Positions 36,248-48,599 are shown, numbered from the stretch's first letter. The stretch: 64,000 nt of DNA from Apostichopus japonicus (GCF_037975245.1 NC_092561.1:10787001-10851000); one strand, 5' to 3'. Notes: generated by a model from the sequence alone, not told the origin. Translations and numbers: made by a program.

Positions 36248-37419
36248 TATGTTGGGGATTTGTTTGATAATGACGGGAGACCTCTCCCGTTTGATTGGTT
36301 CAAGCGCAAATTCCATATTATGCGTTTTCCTTTCACCCTATATTGGGGTTTAATTGATAGTATCCCGAAAAGTTGGAGAGGGCTGCTTGCGTTAGAAATA
36401 ATATTGATAATGATAACATAATTCTATTCAATGAAGTTCTAAAAGCCTCATCAGTCTCCCAACTAGTTTATAAGCGCCATTTGCGTCGTCTATCAGACAT
36501 ACCAACCGCCATTGAAAAGTGGAATACGACCTTCACCAACTTAACCTAAAAAGACTGGCATCGCTTCTTTCATATGCCGTATTGCACTGTCTCTGAAGCT
36601 TAAATCCAAATTTTCCAGTTCAAATTTATTCATAGAAGTGTTGCCACGAATAGGCTTCTTTCATTGATGGGTAAAAGTGATTCAGATCTTTGTACCTTTT
36701 GTAAAATTGAAACTGAGAATATTGAGCACTTATTTTGGAAATATCCCATAACTGCCTCTTTTATTTTAGATGTTGAAAATAAGTTTCTTAGGAAGCAGTT
36801 CTTTTTTTTTAAAAGCAGGCTATCTTTTTTGGTTATAACAACGGGAGGGGACATCCCTACAACTTTCTGATACTTCATATGAAATACTATATTTATGATT
36901 GCAAAAGGAATGAACGAAATCCATTAATCAATGAGTTTTACGTTAAATTCAAATTCATAATCAGTATTGAAAGGTTCAACTATTTAAGAACTTCCAGCTT
37001 TAGAAAACATAAAGTTACTTTTTGTGGAGTTATGGCACGCCTTTTCCTTATGTCCTGATTTATTCAATTAAGCCATATCGATTCCGTTTCCTTTACACTA
37101 GTTTTTTGCTATATACTTGCACATGTACTCGAAAAGTGGTGTTCCATGTAATATATAGACTTACAAAAAAAATGAAGAAGTTATGTTAGAAATCTAAAGA
37201 GAATTTCTTTTTGCATTGATGATAAACGATGAATAAACGGAGGGAAAAAAATAATAATAATTATAATAATAATAATAATAACAATATTAATAATAATAAT
37301 CGTAATCATAATCATAATAATAATCATAATAATAATCATAATCATAATCATAATTATAATAATAATTTTAAAATAACAACAACAATGATAATAATAATAT
37401 TAGCGCAATTTAGTACATT

Positions 37420-38700
37420 TTCCAATTATTTACTTTGTCTTGTCTTTTAGATGCAGATTAGTGCGCAACAAAATATCGCTTTTACTCCATTACACTGCTT
37501 AAACCAAAGTGACTTTTCTCTCAGTTTAAATGTTTCTAAACTGCACCCCAACTATATAGAATTCAGAGGTCAACGTCTGAAAGCCTTATTTGTAGTTCGG
37601 AATAATTTGGTAATACTGAATATTTTGCCTCAAATTAATACCTTTGAAAGGCTATGGCAATGTTGTATGATTCATTTTTGATGTAACTTAACAAAAATTT
37701 CATTTTTTTTAAAATTACAAATCTAGTTTAAAGTGATGTTGTAAATATTTCTAATATAGGCTATAGCATTGTGCTATTATTAATTTTTCTAAAGATATAA
37801 CCTTGCGGTTCTATTAATTTTCGATGTTAATTAACAAAATATTCCAATTCGAGAAAACTACAAATGTAGGTATCAAGTAATGTTGTAAATACTTCCATGG
37901 ATGATGTATTGTCATAACATAGGTTCCTCCTTGAAACAAGCTATTTTCATTAGAAAGATCAGACCTTACCTTTATCTCTCAGTTTCAATGATTGTAGACA
38001 CCATCGTAGTCGTTTAGAAGTCAGAGATAAACGTCTCGAAGCCTTGTTTGTCATCCGGAACAATTTCGTGAAACTTAATGTTTCAAATGAACTCTTTTTT
38101 GATTTTATTCATTTTCGATAAAAAATATTAACATTTTCAAATTAGTTTAAAAATGAAAATCTAGGGTAAAGTGATATTGTTAATACATCCATGAGTAAGT
38201 TATTTTCATGACATTTGTTCTTCCTTACAACGACAAGATCTGACTTTTTCTCTCAGTTTTTTAGTATTTTATACTCCACCGTAGCCGTTTAGAAGTTAGA
38301 GATAATAAACGTTGGGAAGCTTTATTTGAAAACGGAACAATTTGGTAAACCTGAATATTTTGCCTCAAATTAACACATTTGATAGGCTATATATAGCCTT
38401 TTGGTTTATTGATTTCGATGTAAATTAACAAAATTCTAAAATTGCTATTAAAAAAAAACAAATCTAGGGTAAAGTGTTGTTGTAAATACATCCATGTTAG
38501 AATGTTAGACTTGACCGTAGCCGTTTAGATGAAGTGATAAACGTATGTATTACTTATTTTATACGTTATTTTTTTATTCGATATAATGTTGTTTCTATTA
38601 CTACAATACTTCTAGGAAATATTGATGTTGTAAATTAACACAATTTAAGTTATTTTATCACAAAGGTTCCTTATGAAAAGTTCTTATTATATTTATAATG
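37420..38700. repeat. degenerate ~270-bp tandem array, left part
   Basis: Units near 37500, 37970, 38240 and 38510 share 'gactttttctctcagttt', 'cwccgtagccgtttagaagt-agagataaacgt', 'gaagccttatttg', 'ggaacaatttggtaaa-ctgaatattttgcctcaaattaa' and 'ctagggtaaagtg-tgttgtaaatacatccatg'. Another unit appears at 43380-43560 on the far side of the minus-strand LINE, so the LINE inserted into the array. The array begins with a copy of the 'gcagatt...ccattacactgc' segment of duplication B. Confidence 0.65.
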
Positions 38701-38934
38701 TTGATTCAATTCAATTCAATTCATAAGACTTTATTTCAATCTCTCGCATTAAAGTATGCAATTATGACAATAGACGTGGGTAAATGTACAAGAGAACAAG
38801 AGAATGAGGAGTGCCAACAAGAAGCTCTGCAGAGCTTGTTTACGTTGACACCCCTTTACAAATAAAACATAGAAAGAAAGCTTAAGTATACAGAGAAAAC
38901 AGAACAAAGATGGCAAAGAAAGGAAAATACAAAA

Positions 38935-40866
38935 TCAATGATAGTTTGATATAAGATACTCTTTAAGACGTTTTTTGAAGGTGTTCAAACTTTTACAACC
39001 AGTAATAGTAGTAGGGAGGGAATTCCAAAGTTTTACGCCGACATAACGAATACCAAGTTGTGCAGACCTAACTCTAAAGTAAGGAACAGTCAATTGATTT
39101 GGCGCACGGTTGGGATAAGGATCGTTACGTAACTGAAAATAGTTGCGAAAAGTCGACGGAGCATTATCATGTAACCAATTGAAAATAAAAATACCAACAT
39201 AGTAACGATTTATATCATAGATACTAAGAGCGTTAAGAGTAGTAAACAGGGGTGCTGTATGCTGGAGGTAATCCGCATTACAAATATAACGAATGGCTCT
39301 CTTTTGAAGTAAGTAAAGGGGTTGAATTCTAGAGGCATGGGTACTGCCCCAAATAACATTACAATATGTAGGATAGGGAAGTATGAGTGTATTATACAAA
39401 GTGACCAATGTGCTTCTGGGAATGATTTGGCGAAGTCTATTAAGAACTCCAGCGCCTTTAGACACTTTCATACAAATATTCTGAATATGATTATTTCAAG
39501 AAAGATGATTATCTATATAAACCCCAAGAAATTTAGTAGTCTTAGACAGCATAACATCAACACCGCAAAGTCTGATACTATTAATGTTAGGATTTAAGTG
39601 CGTTGAAGGTGTACTAAACACAATAGAGGTAGTTTTCTTAACATTTAGTGACAATTTATTTGCACAAAACCAATCATGAATATATGTAAACTCATTCTGT
39701 ATAGTATCCAATAGAAAATTAATGTCATTACTGGAAAAGAACAGGTTAGTATCATCAGCATAAGAGATTATATGAAATGTGTTGCTGGCTCTATAGAGGT
39801 CATTAACATAAATTATAAACAACAATGGACCAAGTATGGACCCTTGAGGAACACCACACTTAATTGGCTTAGAATCAGAATTTATATTATTAATAACAAC
39901 AAACTGGTGACGATCAGCCAGATAGCTTTTGAACCACTGAAGTACAGTTCCCCGGAATCCATAATGACTAAGTTTTTCAAGTAAAATGTTATGGTCAAGG
40001 GTATCAAACGCCTTCGACAGATCCAGAAATATACCAGAAGCATACTGATTATTTTCGAAAGCTTCCATAACTTTACAAGTAAATGTAAAATAGCATGTGT
40101 AGTTGAGGGAAACCAAATTGATAGTTATACAGTAAATTATGCTTAGCAATAAAGTTATATAACCGTGAGAACATTATTTTTTCGATTACCTTGGAGAAAC
40201 ATGGGAGAACTGAAATGGGTCTATAATTATTCACGGATTCCTTTTCACCGGCCTTTAAGACAGGAACAACTCGAGCTATTTTTAAAGATGTGGGAACAAC
40301 ACCAAGCTCAAAAGAGAGATTACAAAGATATGTGAGTGGAATACATAATGAATGGGCAACATGTTTTACAATAATAGCAGAAACACCATCAAACCAGCAG
40401 CGGATGGCTTGAGTGATAGGAGTACTTTAAGGACCTCATCTCTTGTTGCAGGAATAATGAATAAAGAGTCAATGACTGGTGCTTGCAGGTATATTTTGTA
40501 GTGAGAATTAACATTAGGAATCTTATGTTGAGTGGCTGGACCAATAGTAGTAAAATAATCATTAAAAATGTTTCCAATATCCAATGGATTAGAAAAACTG
40601 ACCCCCTGATAATTAATCTGTTCAGGAGTGCAATTAGCTTGTCGACCATGTAAAAGTGTATTTATTGACCGCCACATACTTTTCGCATCCTGGTTGTTAT
40701 TATTAAACATATTGGTGTAGTAAGACTTTTTGGCCAGCCTGATAACAGACGTAAGACGATTACGAAAACGTTTGTAGTCGTTCAAGTTGTTTGCAGTGCG
40801 ACTACGGAGATATCTTTTATATAAATGATTCTTTGTACGGCAAGAATTAAGGATGGCAGGAGTCAT
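38935..40866 (-). pseudogene. LINE ORF2, reverse transcriptase half
   Basis: The minus-strand reading in pieces: pre-RT linker (40866-40366; MTPAILNSCRTKNHLYKRYL, SMWRSINTLLHG, VSFSNPLDIGNIFNDYFTTI), then RT (40149-39496; GIFLDLSKAFDTLDHNILLE, GVPQGSILGPLLFIIYVNDL, ISYADDTNLFFSSND), then the C-terminal region (39471-38935; GVLNRLRQIIPRSTLVTLYN, LPYPTYCNVIWGS). The catalytic Asp residues in DLSKAFD and YADD are all present. Frames change near 40366-40150 and around 39485, so at least two indels break the ORF. Confidence 0.85.
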
Positions 40867-42087
40867 CCAGTCACTCTAATACCCTTCTTTGTACTAGGAA
40901 CACACGGAAGACAGTTGTTTAAATGCTTACTAAATATTTTATTAAACTGATCAAATGCAACGTTTACATCATTGCCATAAAAGACATCTTGCCAAGTTTC
41001 GTTTTCAATAGCAGACCGAAATAACCGTATAGTTGCTGGATTAACGTGCCTCCTTAAAGTAATTGACGGAATACTAGTTTTAACATTGTCAATTTCAACA
41101 ATAGTAAAAACAGGGAAATGATCCGAAATGTCGTCACAAATTATGCCCGAGGTAGATGACAGTGATGGACTATTCGTAAACATTACATCAAGAAGTGTAG
41201 CAGAGTGTGACGTTATCCTAGAAGGCAAATTGTGGAGTGGACGAAAAGAGTGAGAGTGTACAAGGTTGATAAACTGATTACCGATGTTTTCCGATGTAAT
41301 TAAGAGATTACAGTTAAAATCGCCCATTAAGAAACAACTCCTGCCTTCTCGATTCAATGAAATAAATAAAGTAGAGAACATGTCAAGCACAGTTTCGCTA
41401 ACACCGGAGGGGCAATAAATAACCCCTATGATGATTGACGAATGAGAAGCCTGTAGTTCTACAAAGGCGACTCAAATACGCCTTCTACAAATGTACTCAA
41501 ATCTGAACGAGATTTGTATTTAAGAGATGAATTGATATATAGTGCGAGCCCTCCACCACGCCCTTGCCTAGAGGCATGTTCCATATTATACCCAAGGATG
41601 TTGTAGAGAGTATGTAAAGTATTAGGATTACCAAGCCAGGTCTCGGTTATACCGATAACAGAAAAATTTTGCCTAACGGATCTTAGTGATAATAATAAAT
41701 TATTAAAGTTACTACTCAGAGACCTAGCATTCACACGATACAAGGTAAGTTTCTGATCCCATAAATCGTTGGTAATATCTTGAAAGAAATTATAATCATA
41801 ATACTTGCAGTTAGTAGCTTAAAACTTTGAACAGAATTGATATCAGGATCAATAGAACTGAGAGGGGAATTAATGTCGTCGCATGCTTGAAAGTGATTTC
41901 GAGTATTTTTACAAATGATACAGGTTATGTCCCCATGCAAACTAACAATAGGATTACTAATACAGTCATTATGCCATTTAATAACCCCGGAGCAATTACA
42001 GCAATGACCTATGGAACAGCGATCACTAGACGTTAAGCTATGCGCACAAATACAACAGAGGTGACTAAATAAAATACAATGCTCCAT
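40863..42087 (-). pseudogene. LINE ORF2, PHD-like finger and endonuclease half
   Basis: ORF2 begins at 42087 with a Cys/His-rich segment (CCICAHSL, CSIGHCCNCSGVIKWHNDCI, CIICKN), a PHD-like finger as seen in several CR1-group elements. The APE-type endonuclease follows: RVNARSLSSNFNNLLLSLRS, VIGITETWL, GRGGGLALYI, CFLMGDFNCN, SDHFPVFTIVE. These match the substrate- and metal-binding blocks (TETWL, GDFN, SDH). Frame changes near 41755 and 41455-41395 and at 40865 break it. In the element this domain nicks target DNA. Confidence 0.85.
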
Positions 42088-42395
42088 GCAGTATCAAATA
42101 CAAACTATCAAGAAGTAAGAAAAGAAAAAAAGAGAAAGAAAGAAGAACAGAACAAAATAAGAAGAGTGAAAAAAAGTATTACAACGTATAATACCTTGAA
42201 TGTGGATAAGACGGGTGGTTGGACAAACGAAAACACACGACAAAAGGGAAATCCTTTAAAGTAATCTGTACAATACCAGTAAAACGTGCAACTACTTGCT
42301 ACATTTAACGGCAATGGTAGGTACTGTCCCCAAAAATCAAGATAGCGGCTTCAAATTCAAGATGGCGGCTTCAACTTCACCATTGTGTCCGTACA

Positions 42396-43205
42396 TTACC
42401 GAAGTCTTGCCAGGTCCTCTGTATTAGCAATATGATGTTTATGATCGTTTCCATCAATGACGAAAATCTTCCCATCTAGGGTCCAAGACCGGTTAACTCT
42501 TTCATGTTTGCGGGCACGGGCGAATAGCTCCTGGTTCCTGCGGGTCAAATCCTCATTAATGTATATTCTGGTGCCTTTTAGTGAGGTCCTGGCACGATAT
42601 ATCCTGTCTCTTGTGTTGTATGAGTTCAGTTTGACGATTATAGCCCTGGGTCGGGTGGCGTTTGCTATGTTGTTAGCTCTAGGTCGGGGTGAAATGCGGT
42701 GTGAACGGTCGATTTCTCCAGGGGTAAGGGTAACGTTCAGTTTTTCGGTCGCCAGATTAATGACTTACTCGTCAGTCGATTCTCCAGGAGATTCAGGAAT
42801 CCCCTGTATGCGGAGACAGTTACGCCTTGAATACTGCTCCTGGCGGTCAGCAGAGTCCTGGATTGCAGTTAAGTCTCGTCTGAGCTTGCATGTTTCCTCC
42901 CTGGCATCATCAAGTTGTTTTTGCTTTTTGGACAGTTCAAGTTGGAAGGTGTCATGAATTTCTTTACATACCTTCTCTTTCACTGCTTCCGCTATCGCTG
43001 GCACTAGTTTGCTTCATATTAGATTGGTGCAAAAGTCATCTGAGTTAATGGCAGCATTCAACTCTTGGCGAATAGAGTCTATAATGTCCACATGAATTAG
43101 ATCAGTGTTAGGTTGAGGTGTAGGCTCATCGTTAGGCTGGGGTTCGCGAACCTGCCTTCTAGTTGAGGTCGATTTTGCTGCGTTTGTAGCTTTTTTAGGT
43201 GGCAT
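42396..43205 (-). pseudogene. LINE ORF1 protein
   Basis: About 270 codons with an N-terminal basic, proline-rich region (MPPKKATNAAKSTSTRRQVR), a coiled coil (LELSKKQKQLDDAREETCKL), then a conserved 'QYSRRNCLRIQGIPE' and 'DRSHRISPRPR' block and C-terminal RRM/CTD-like region (INEDLTRRNQELFARARKHE, NRSWTLDGKIFVIDGN). This architecture matches L1-type ORF1p (transposase_22-like), an RNA-binding chaperone. In-frame TGA after CTNLI and TAA after GESTDE make it a pseudogene. It ends at TAA 42396-42398. Confidence 0.8.
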
Positions 43206-43379
43206 CTTGGACGTTGTTTAGTACTAGCAATGAATTCTCACAGAATAATGATAAAGTAATATACTGAACGAATATTTAACTGAGAAATTTGAAGGATTTT
43301 CGAGAGGCGAAAAAAATGATGTGATCTTTACATGTTGTCTAGATAATAATGATTATTATTATCATTAACAAAAGTCTTT

Positions 43380-43670
43380 ACTGTTTCTCTCACTTGGAAG
43401 GATTTTAGACTCCATCTTAGCCTTTTAGTATCTAACGTTTAGATAGAGCGTTGATGTAAAAACAGAACATAGGTGTCTTCTTCAAAATAAGCGATATTAC
43501 AATGACGTAAATTTTCACTATATTTTTTATCTTTCAATGATTTTAAAATCCACCTTAGTTGGAAATTTATAGAACAAAAACTATGAAATTTCGTTACTAT
43601 AACTTCATTATGATAATGACATAGTATTCTAACTATTGTACACATCGATGGAACATTACAGCCGCTTAGG
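43380..43670. repeat. degenerate tandem array, right part
   Basis: 'gtctttactgtttctctcacttgg', 'ttttagactccatcttagccttttagtatctaacg' and a second weaker unit 'ttttaaaatccaccttag' continue the array seen at 37420-38700 beyond the inserted LINE. Confidence 0.5.
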
Positions 43671-44330
43671 ATTTCAACAGCACAAGCGCAGAATCAAAAC
43701 AATGTTGAGAAAAACAACAACAATACCATTGCGTAAGAAGCAGGATAATCTAATTTATTAATAATGAGATTAAATAAATTTCAAACGGACACGTTGTTGT
43801 AGCTTCATGTTATTACTATGGCTTAAAAAAAAAGAGGTTAAATGTTGTAGTCCTTGTATTTGCGTCGTATTATTACCTGTTTGAGGTACAAAGTATTCTG
43901 TGTTTTTGAACAACTGCCCGGGAGTCGTCCGCTGTTGTCCATCACCATGGCTACCTAATCGACGGCCCGATACCCACGTAACTACATTTTATTTGAGATA
44001 TCCAAGCCGTTTCCCTTCTACTTATGTGTGGTGCACTTATATATCAGACATGAGTAATTTCAACAGCCTATACCAGTCAACATTATGGGTGAGTTAATGT
44101 GCGTAGTAAATTAACCCTCACGGGAAAATGATGGTGAGGAACTAACATTTGTTTTACTTCTAACACCAACATATTTGAACCTATCATAACTTTAAGATCT
44201 TTAGAATACATAGGAACGGTATGATTGCAGCTGAAAGTTGCGCAATTCTTTTCACCGGTGATTTCTTTTAGCGTTTATGCGTATTCACATACCCACCCAT
44301 AGGTGACTGAAAGAGTAAGGGTTATCAAAG
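43670..44330. other. non-coding sequence, nothing recognised
   Basis: AT-rich sequence with no persuasive coding frame, RNA gene or repeat structure. Confidence 0.4.
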
Positions 44331-44334
44331 GTTA

Positions 44335-46850
44335 AATAACCAGGATGCAAAATGCATTGAGGTTTCGATGACTTCATGCACTAGACTTCTGCTTGTTAGT
44401 ATAATTAGCACTAGCTATTACAATAACACTAAGGCATGATAAACACAGTTCAGTCTACTGTACGGCGCTATACACACCTCCACCAAAAACAATGGGGGTA
44501 TTGTACTCAATTTTATGAATCCACACACCAAGTATTAGAGGTATCCACGATTTCCATCGTTAGATATCATGTAAAGGGGTTTTCAGAGTTTGACCTCTGG
44601 TGACCTATAGGAGATTTGACCTCACAAGCAACAGGATTCTTGTACTCAATATGGCAAATCCATATAATATTTATGAAAAGTATCCATGATTTCTACCATG
44701 AGAAATTATGTTTTGATTGTTTTCAGGTCTCGACAAATATTTCTAAAAGTACTCACTATTTGGCGACCGTGACTAAAAATCTACTCGCCAAATTCACTCG
44801 CCATTAGACCTATGATTGTTGTTCAAGTCTCCAAAGTACAGATCTACAACATCAATACTTTCTATGAACAAAGGTTAGGCAGGTAGGCAGATTACATGGT
44901 GCTACGTAATTGCGCATTGGGAAGTCATGTTTCTTTGCAGTACTGAAATTTAAACTTTTTCTACCAAAAGTAAGTGTTGAACAAAGTAAACCATGTCGCA
45001 GAATCATAAATAAGCAGCTAGCCCTACTGTAATGTCTTAAAGAATTTAAAGTAAAACGTCTGTAAAAACACCTACTAAGATAGCTTGGCTTCTGTTACAT
45101 TATGGCTCCTATATTACTAGGTGTATACTATATACAGTAGCTATAGCTAGGTGTGCGCGAGTCCTATAAGCCTATATACAGTACCTAACTGCTACTTTGA
45201 ACCGCTACTCGATTAGCGTGACTTCGTACATTTGCCCCGTTATTTATCTTGTCTTTTAAGCTGCAGATTGATGCGCGAAAAAATATCGCTACTACTCCAT
45301 TACACTGCCTAAATCAAAGTAATCTTTTACGCAATGAAAATATGAGGTGATAAGAGCATCTATCTTCCAAAGATCAGCAACAACAGCAAACTTGACTCAA
45401 ACACCTTAAATTGTTCTATACTTTGCGAATTATGACTGATAGCCAGCAGGAAAATGTCTTAAAGGAAATAATTAAGGAGTTGTTTTGCCATCTTAATTAT
45501 ATTGGTATTCTGGCTGGTATTCTTCACGTTGGTGTGTTAACGAACCCTATTCTACCCAACCGTTGCTGGCCTAGACAACATAAAATTGCCCACAGGCCTA
45601 GTCATGTTTGTTCAAGTTGTCACATAATTATAAACGTGACGAAAGTCGAACGTTACTTTTAAGGCCCAGCTATGCTGAAACTGGTGGAAGAGACTACACA
45701 AATTGAGATGAACAGCCAATCCAGACAAAACCTCGTGAACTCACTGCCAAACTAAGAGCTGTTTACACAATTATTTCGCATTGCTCATAGTCAAAATTTT
45801 ACTAGACTGACGAACTGTTAAGTTTCATAAACGCTGCCTGGTCACAACGAAACTACATCCAACCTGAAATAAATACAACGGAAAACGTCCAATAGAACCG
45901 TTGTACTACAAAATACACCTGTTTGCACGCAAAGTAAGGCTTTCGAGCGGCACGTTGAAGCCAATGCAATATCATCAAGTTTTCAGTTTTAGATTCTACG
46001 GAAACCCATAAGCTCATTTCCAATACCCTCCTATTCGTATGATAGGCTGGTCTGTGGGAGATATGGTAGCTTATAAAACAAAGTTTCCACAATTTGGCGT
46101 CTGGTGAATCCAACTGACCTTTGACCTCGATAAAATCTTGTACTGAACGTGTACCAACTACATACTAAATATGAGATTCGTCCAACCTTCCCTTCTTGAG
46201 TTATCCTGTTAACAAGGTTTTCACAATTTGGTGACCCCAAATGGACTTGGACCTCCACCAAAAACAATAGGGATCTTGAACTCAATGTGGTACTCCATCA
46301 CACAAAATGCGACATTGATCCAAGCTTTTCTTCTTGAGATATCGTGTTTACAAGGTTTACTCAATTTTACCCCTGGTGACCCCAAATGACCTTTGATCTC
46401 CACGAAAAAACTGTTGGCTTTTGCTCCTAAATGTGGTCAGTACTGCTCACGAAATATGAGATTGGTCCAAGTTACCTCATTGAGATATCGTGTTTACAAG
46501 GTGTTCACTATTGGGCCCCTGGTGACCCAAAATGACCTTTGACATCCCCACAAAACAATAGGGTTCTTTTACTCAATGTGCTATCATATACACCAAATAA
46601 TAGATTGTTACAAGCTTCCCTTCTTGAGATATCGTGTTTACAAGCGAGGCGTGACACACACACACACACACGCACACACAAGCCATCATGAATGCAAATG
46701 GTAGCAGGGGTCGCTTTGCAACCCTCAGGGAGTGGTCGACCCTGCCCTTTTGCACACACATTACACACCCATCCGCCTGCATGACTGCATAGGTTACGAA
46801 TATCATCGAAACCAAAACCTGTAAACCGGGACAGGTGAAAAGTCTGTTTT
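44335..46850. repeat. segmental duplication B, copy 2
   Basis: Aligns with 11940-12382 plus 22354-24160. It contains an extra ~400 bp (about 44600-44990) absent from copy 1 and lacks the 10-kb transposon. At 45113-45130 the sequence 'attactaggtgtatac' carries a single TA where copy 1 has the element with TA on both sides. It ends with the TGACC-rich array at 46020-46830. The old divergence is similar to duplication A. Confidence 0.85.
46020..46830. repeat. TGACC-rich dispersed repeat array with DR1-like sites
   Basis: About five ~120-bp units: 'ctggtgaccccaaatgacctttgacctccac', 'aaaacaatagggttctt', 'actcaatgtggt', 'aaatatgagattggtccaagcttcccttcttgagatatcgtgtttacaagg'. A perfect TGACCTTTGACCT is at 46115-46127, the reverse complement of AGGTCA-A-AGGTCA, a consensus direct-repeat-1 nuclear receptor site. 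Imperfect versions recur in other units near 46391 and 46534. A CA run and 'cataggttacgaatatcatcgaaacc' close the array, as in the copy at 8500. Confidence 0.75.
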
Positions 46851-47560
46851 TGCGTTGAGAAACACCGAGTAAAAAGACCTTTGTACAACCCTAGAAACAT
46901 CAAGGAAAAGTGCTTAACTTGCTTCGGATTCATTAATCCAACTTATCGGTACGAATTTCACAAGTATTTGTGCAAACAAGTATATCCAATGTGTTTAATA
47001 TAGCTTACTTTGGTACGGGGTGAAAAAAGATGAAAATCCGGACTTGTGGGAGGAAAATGTAAGTCACACTTAGCTATAACGTGTGCTCCGTATGGCAAAC
47101 TTATAGTGTGGACAGTTTTGTTACCACCTACCCATGTAGCCTCAGGAATTCCATGGACTTTGAGAAAGAAGACAAGCAGTACAATGTACTTAAACAGATT
47201 GAAAAGCATTGACACCTCTCAAGAAAAGAAGTTTATAGCTACGCACCTGCAGACGAAGACTCGGTCGAGCTTTGTGAAATCTTTCTACATTGCGATCTTC
47301 TCGCTATATATTATTTTCGGTTGTTGCGCACCATCCTCTTGTGATGGACGTTGAGAGATGAGAGGAGGGAGCAGCCATGCAGCAGGGAGGAATATATACA
47401 AAGTATCGGGGCCTAAAGAGAATTTGCAGTGTCGATAGGATGTCTTTTGATCGTCACCCATCATCTGTCCGTTAAATTTACATCATTCCATCGCCAAATT
47501 CGTGTTTTAAACTAACCAGAAAATATCACAGTGTGAACTTTGTCACAATCTATTAATACC
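46840..47560. repeat. arm 1 of a 0.6-0.7-kb inverted repeat
   Basis: Inverted relative to about 50180-50740. Shared pieces include 'gaggaatgtacgtc'/'ggaatatatac', 'atgagaggagggagcagtcatgcagcagggagg', 'gatgtcttttgatcgtc-cccatcatctgtc' and 'catggaattcctgaggctacatgggtaggtggtaacaaaac'. The arms are separated by about 2.6 kb. The arms are diverged, so this is an old inverted duplication. Confidence 0.7.
46958..47215 (-). CDS. possible first exon of a small secreted protein
   Basis: An 85-codon minus-strand frame starting MSMLFNLFKYIVLLVFFLKV (or at the Met two residues later) looks like a signal peptide ending at HG. It is followed by IPEATWVGGNKTVHTISLPY and GAHVIAKCDLHFPP. The mature part faintly recalls an Ig-like strand pattern (GAHVIAKCDL), but I do not assign a family. 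The inverted copy near 50440-50600 preserves GIPEAT-VG-NKTV with frameshifts. So one intact and one decayed copy exist. Further exons are not identified. Confidence 0.3.
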   Translation of the reverse strand: MSMLFNLFKYIVLLVFFLKVHGIPEATWVGGNKTVHTISLPYGAHVIAKCDLHFPPTSPDFHLFSPRTKVSYIKHIGYTCLHKYL

Positions 47561-48040
47561 CCTAGACAATGTGTTAATAAACCACCGTTTATCGTAAAGC
47601 CACAATTATTATGGGAATCCATTACCGCAAATATATATGCTATTATGTTGTCCAAAAAAATGAAAACATTGCTTATAATCAAGCCACTATACAACTAAAA
47701 CAAACTTTTAATCACGTTGAAATTCAAAATCGTACTTATCAGTCTTAAAACTTTGAAACATTGTTAAATCAATGACAAATGAAAAGATTAGCAAAAAGCA
47801 AACAATTAAGGAGTGCGCTTGGAAAATTCTTATTAAATAAAATAAAATAAACCATTCTCCCTCTGGCAAAATCAAAACAATCAAATTACAGGGAGACAAA
47901 GAAGGAACACGGATTGAAAAGTACTTTCAAACGGGTAGAATAGATAAAAGGAGGACGCTATTTAAAAATAAGTCAAATTAAAAGATTATCGACAGTTAAT
48001 TGTCAGGGCTTGCTTTTCACTCTGTTGCATTGCATTGGAA
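47560..48040. other. non-coding sequence, nothing recognised
   Basis: AT-rich spacer between the inverted-repeat arm and duplication A copy 2. No gene or RNA seen. Confidence 0.4.
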
Positions 48041-48555
48041 ATGTCATCGGATAAGCTCCTCGTTCAGACAAAATTCAAAATTTTCCCCTATCCCTATTGG
48101 GTTAACAAAGCAAGAGTCTAGTAGATTAATTTAGTCTATGATGAAGCCAGGAAGGGTATAATTTTTTGGTAAATCCGAGACATATTTCTACGGGTAGCTA
48201 TTACTGAAAAATGCGTAATCAAACTATAGTTTCAAAGTAAAAAATCAAGTATGCTGTCCAAATTATTATATATATCGCTAAATTAATGAATCTCCAACTA
48301 TCGAAACATCATATTTCCTAAAACTTCAGTGCAGATGTGAAATCATTTACAAACGAAAATATGTGAACTAAAATGTTTATGAGTGCAATCATATATTGTC
48401 ACCTCAAAAGAGAGCAAACTAGTCTCGCGGAACCGAGACCAATGCAATACAATGCAACAGTTTGAAAAGCAGGCCCTGACAATTAATTGAGGATGATCTT
48501 TTAATTTGATTTTCTTTTTAAATAGCGTCCTTTTTATTTATCTATTGTACCTGTT
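48040..48555. repeat. segmental duplication A, copy 2, left part
   Basis: Aligns with 4505-4935 ('tcggataagctcctcgttc', 'ctatgatgaagcc', 'gagacatatttctacgggtagct', 'agtctcgcggaaccgagaccaatgcaat', 'tttttaaatagcg'). It breaks off near 48555 and resumes at 51085. Confidence 0.75.
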
Positions 48556-48599
48556 TGGAAGTACTTTTCTATTTGTGTTGCAGTTTATCTTATCGCTCC

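Larger units (their letters stand above)
34525..37400 (+). mobile_element. 5'-truncated Tx1/L1-like LINE
   Basis: The reverse-transcriptase half of an ORF2 is readable in pieces: the region before the RT (KEEVLSEIRTIYQRLYSSNG), then NYRPITLFNTDYKIGAKSIA, IDFEKAFDKLE, RGVRQGYPLRPYLF, and the catalytic MQYADDTTLF. A C-terminal segment (FIHRSVATNRLLSLMGKSDS; CTFC...IEHLFW) follows, as in Tx1/L1-type ORF2. Endonuclease and ORF1 are missing. An AAT-rich tail (37245-37400) marks the 3' end. Lesions include TGA for the usual Trp after FDKLE (35164-35166) and frameshifts near 34745 and 35290. Dead copy. Confidence 0.85.
38705..43260 (-). mobile_element. nearly full-length CR1/L2-like LINE (two ORFs)
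   Basis: A non-LTR retrotransposon on the minus strand with ORF1 (43205-42396), ORF2 (42087-38935) and a 3' end reading 'aataaagtcttatgaattgaattgaattgaat', so its tail is a (TTGAA)n short repeat. ORF2 has an N-terminal Cys/His finger, an APE-type endonuclease and a reverse transcriptase. CR1/L2-like assignment rests on the tail type, the FxYADD-type box and GVPQGSILGPLLF; the exact clade is not settled. Several nonsense and frameshift lesions make this copy inactive. It interrupts the ~270-bp tandem array. Confidence 0.85.

Noticed and set aside
39322-39984. Plus-strand frames of 70-91 codons
   Set aside because: Antisense shadows of the LINE reverse transcriptase.
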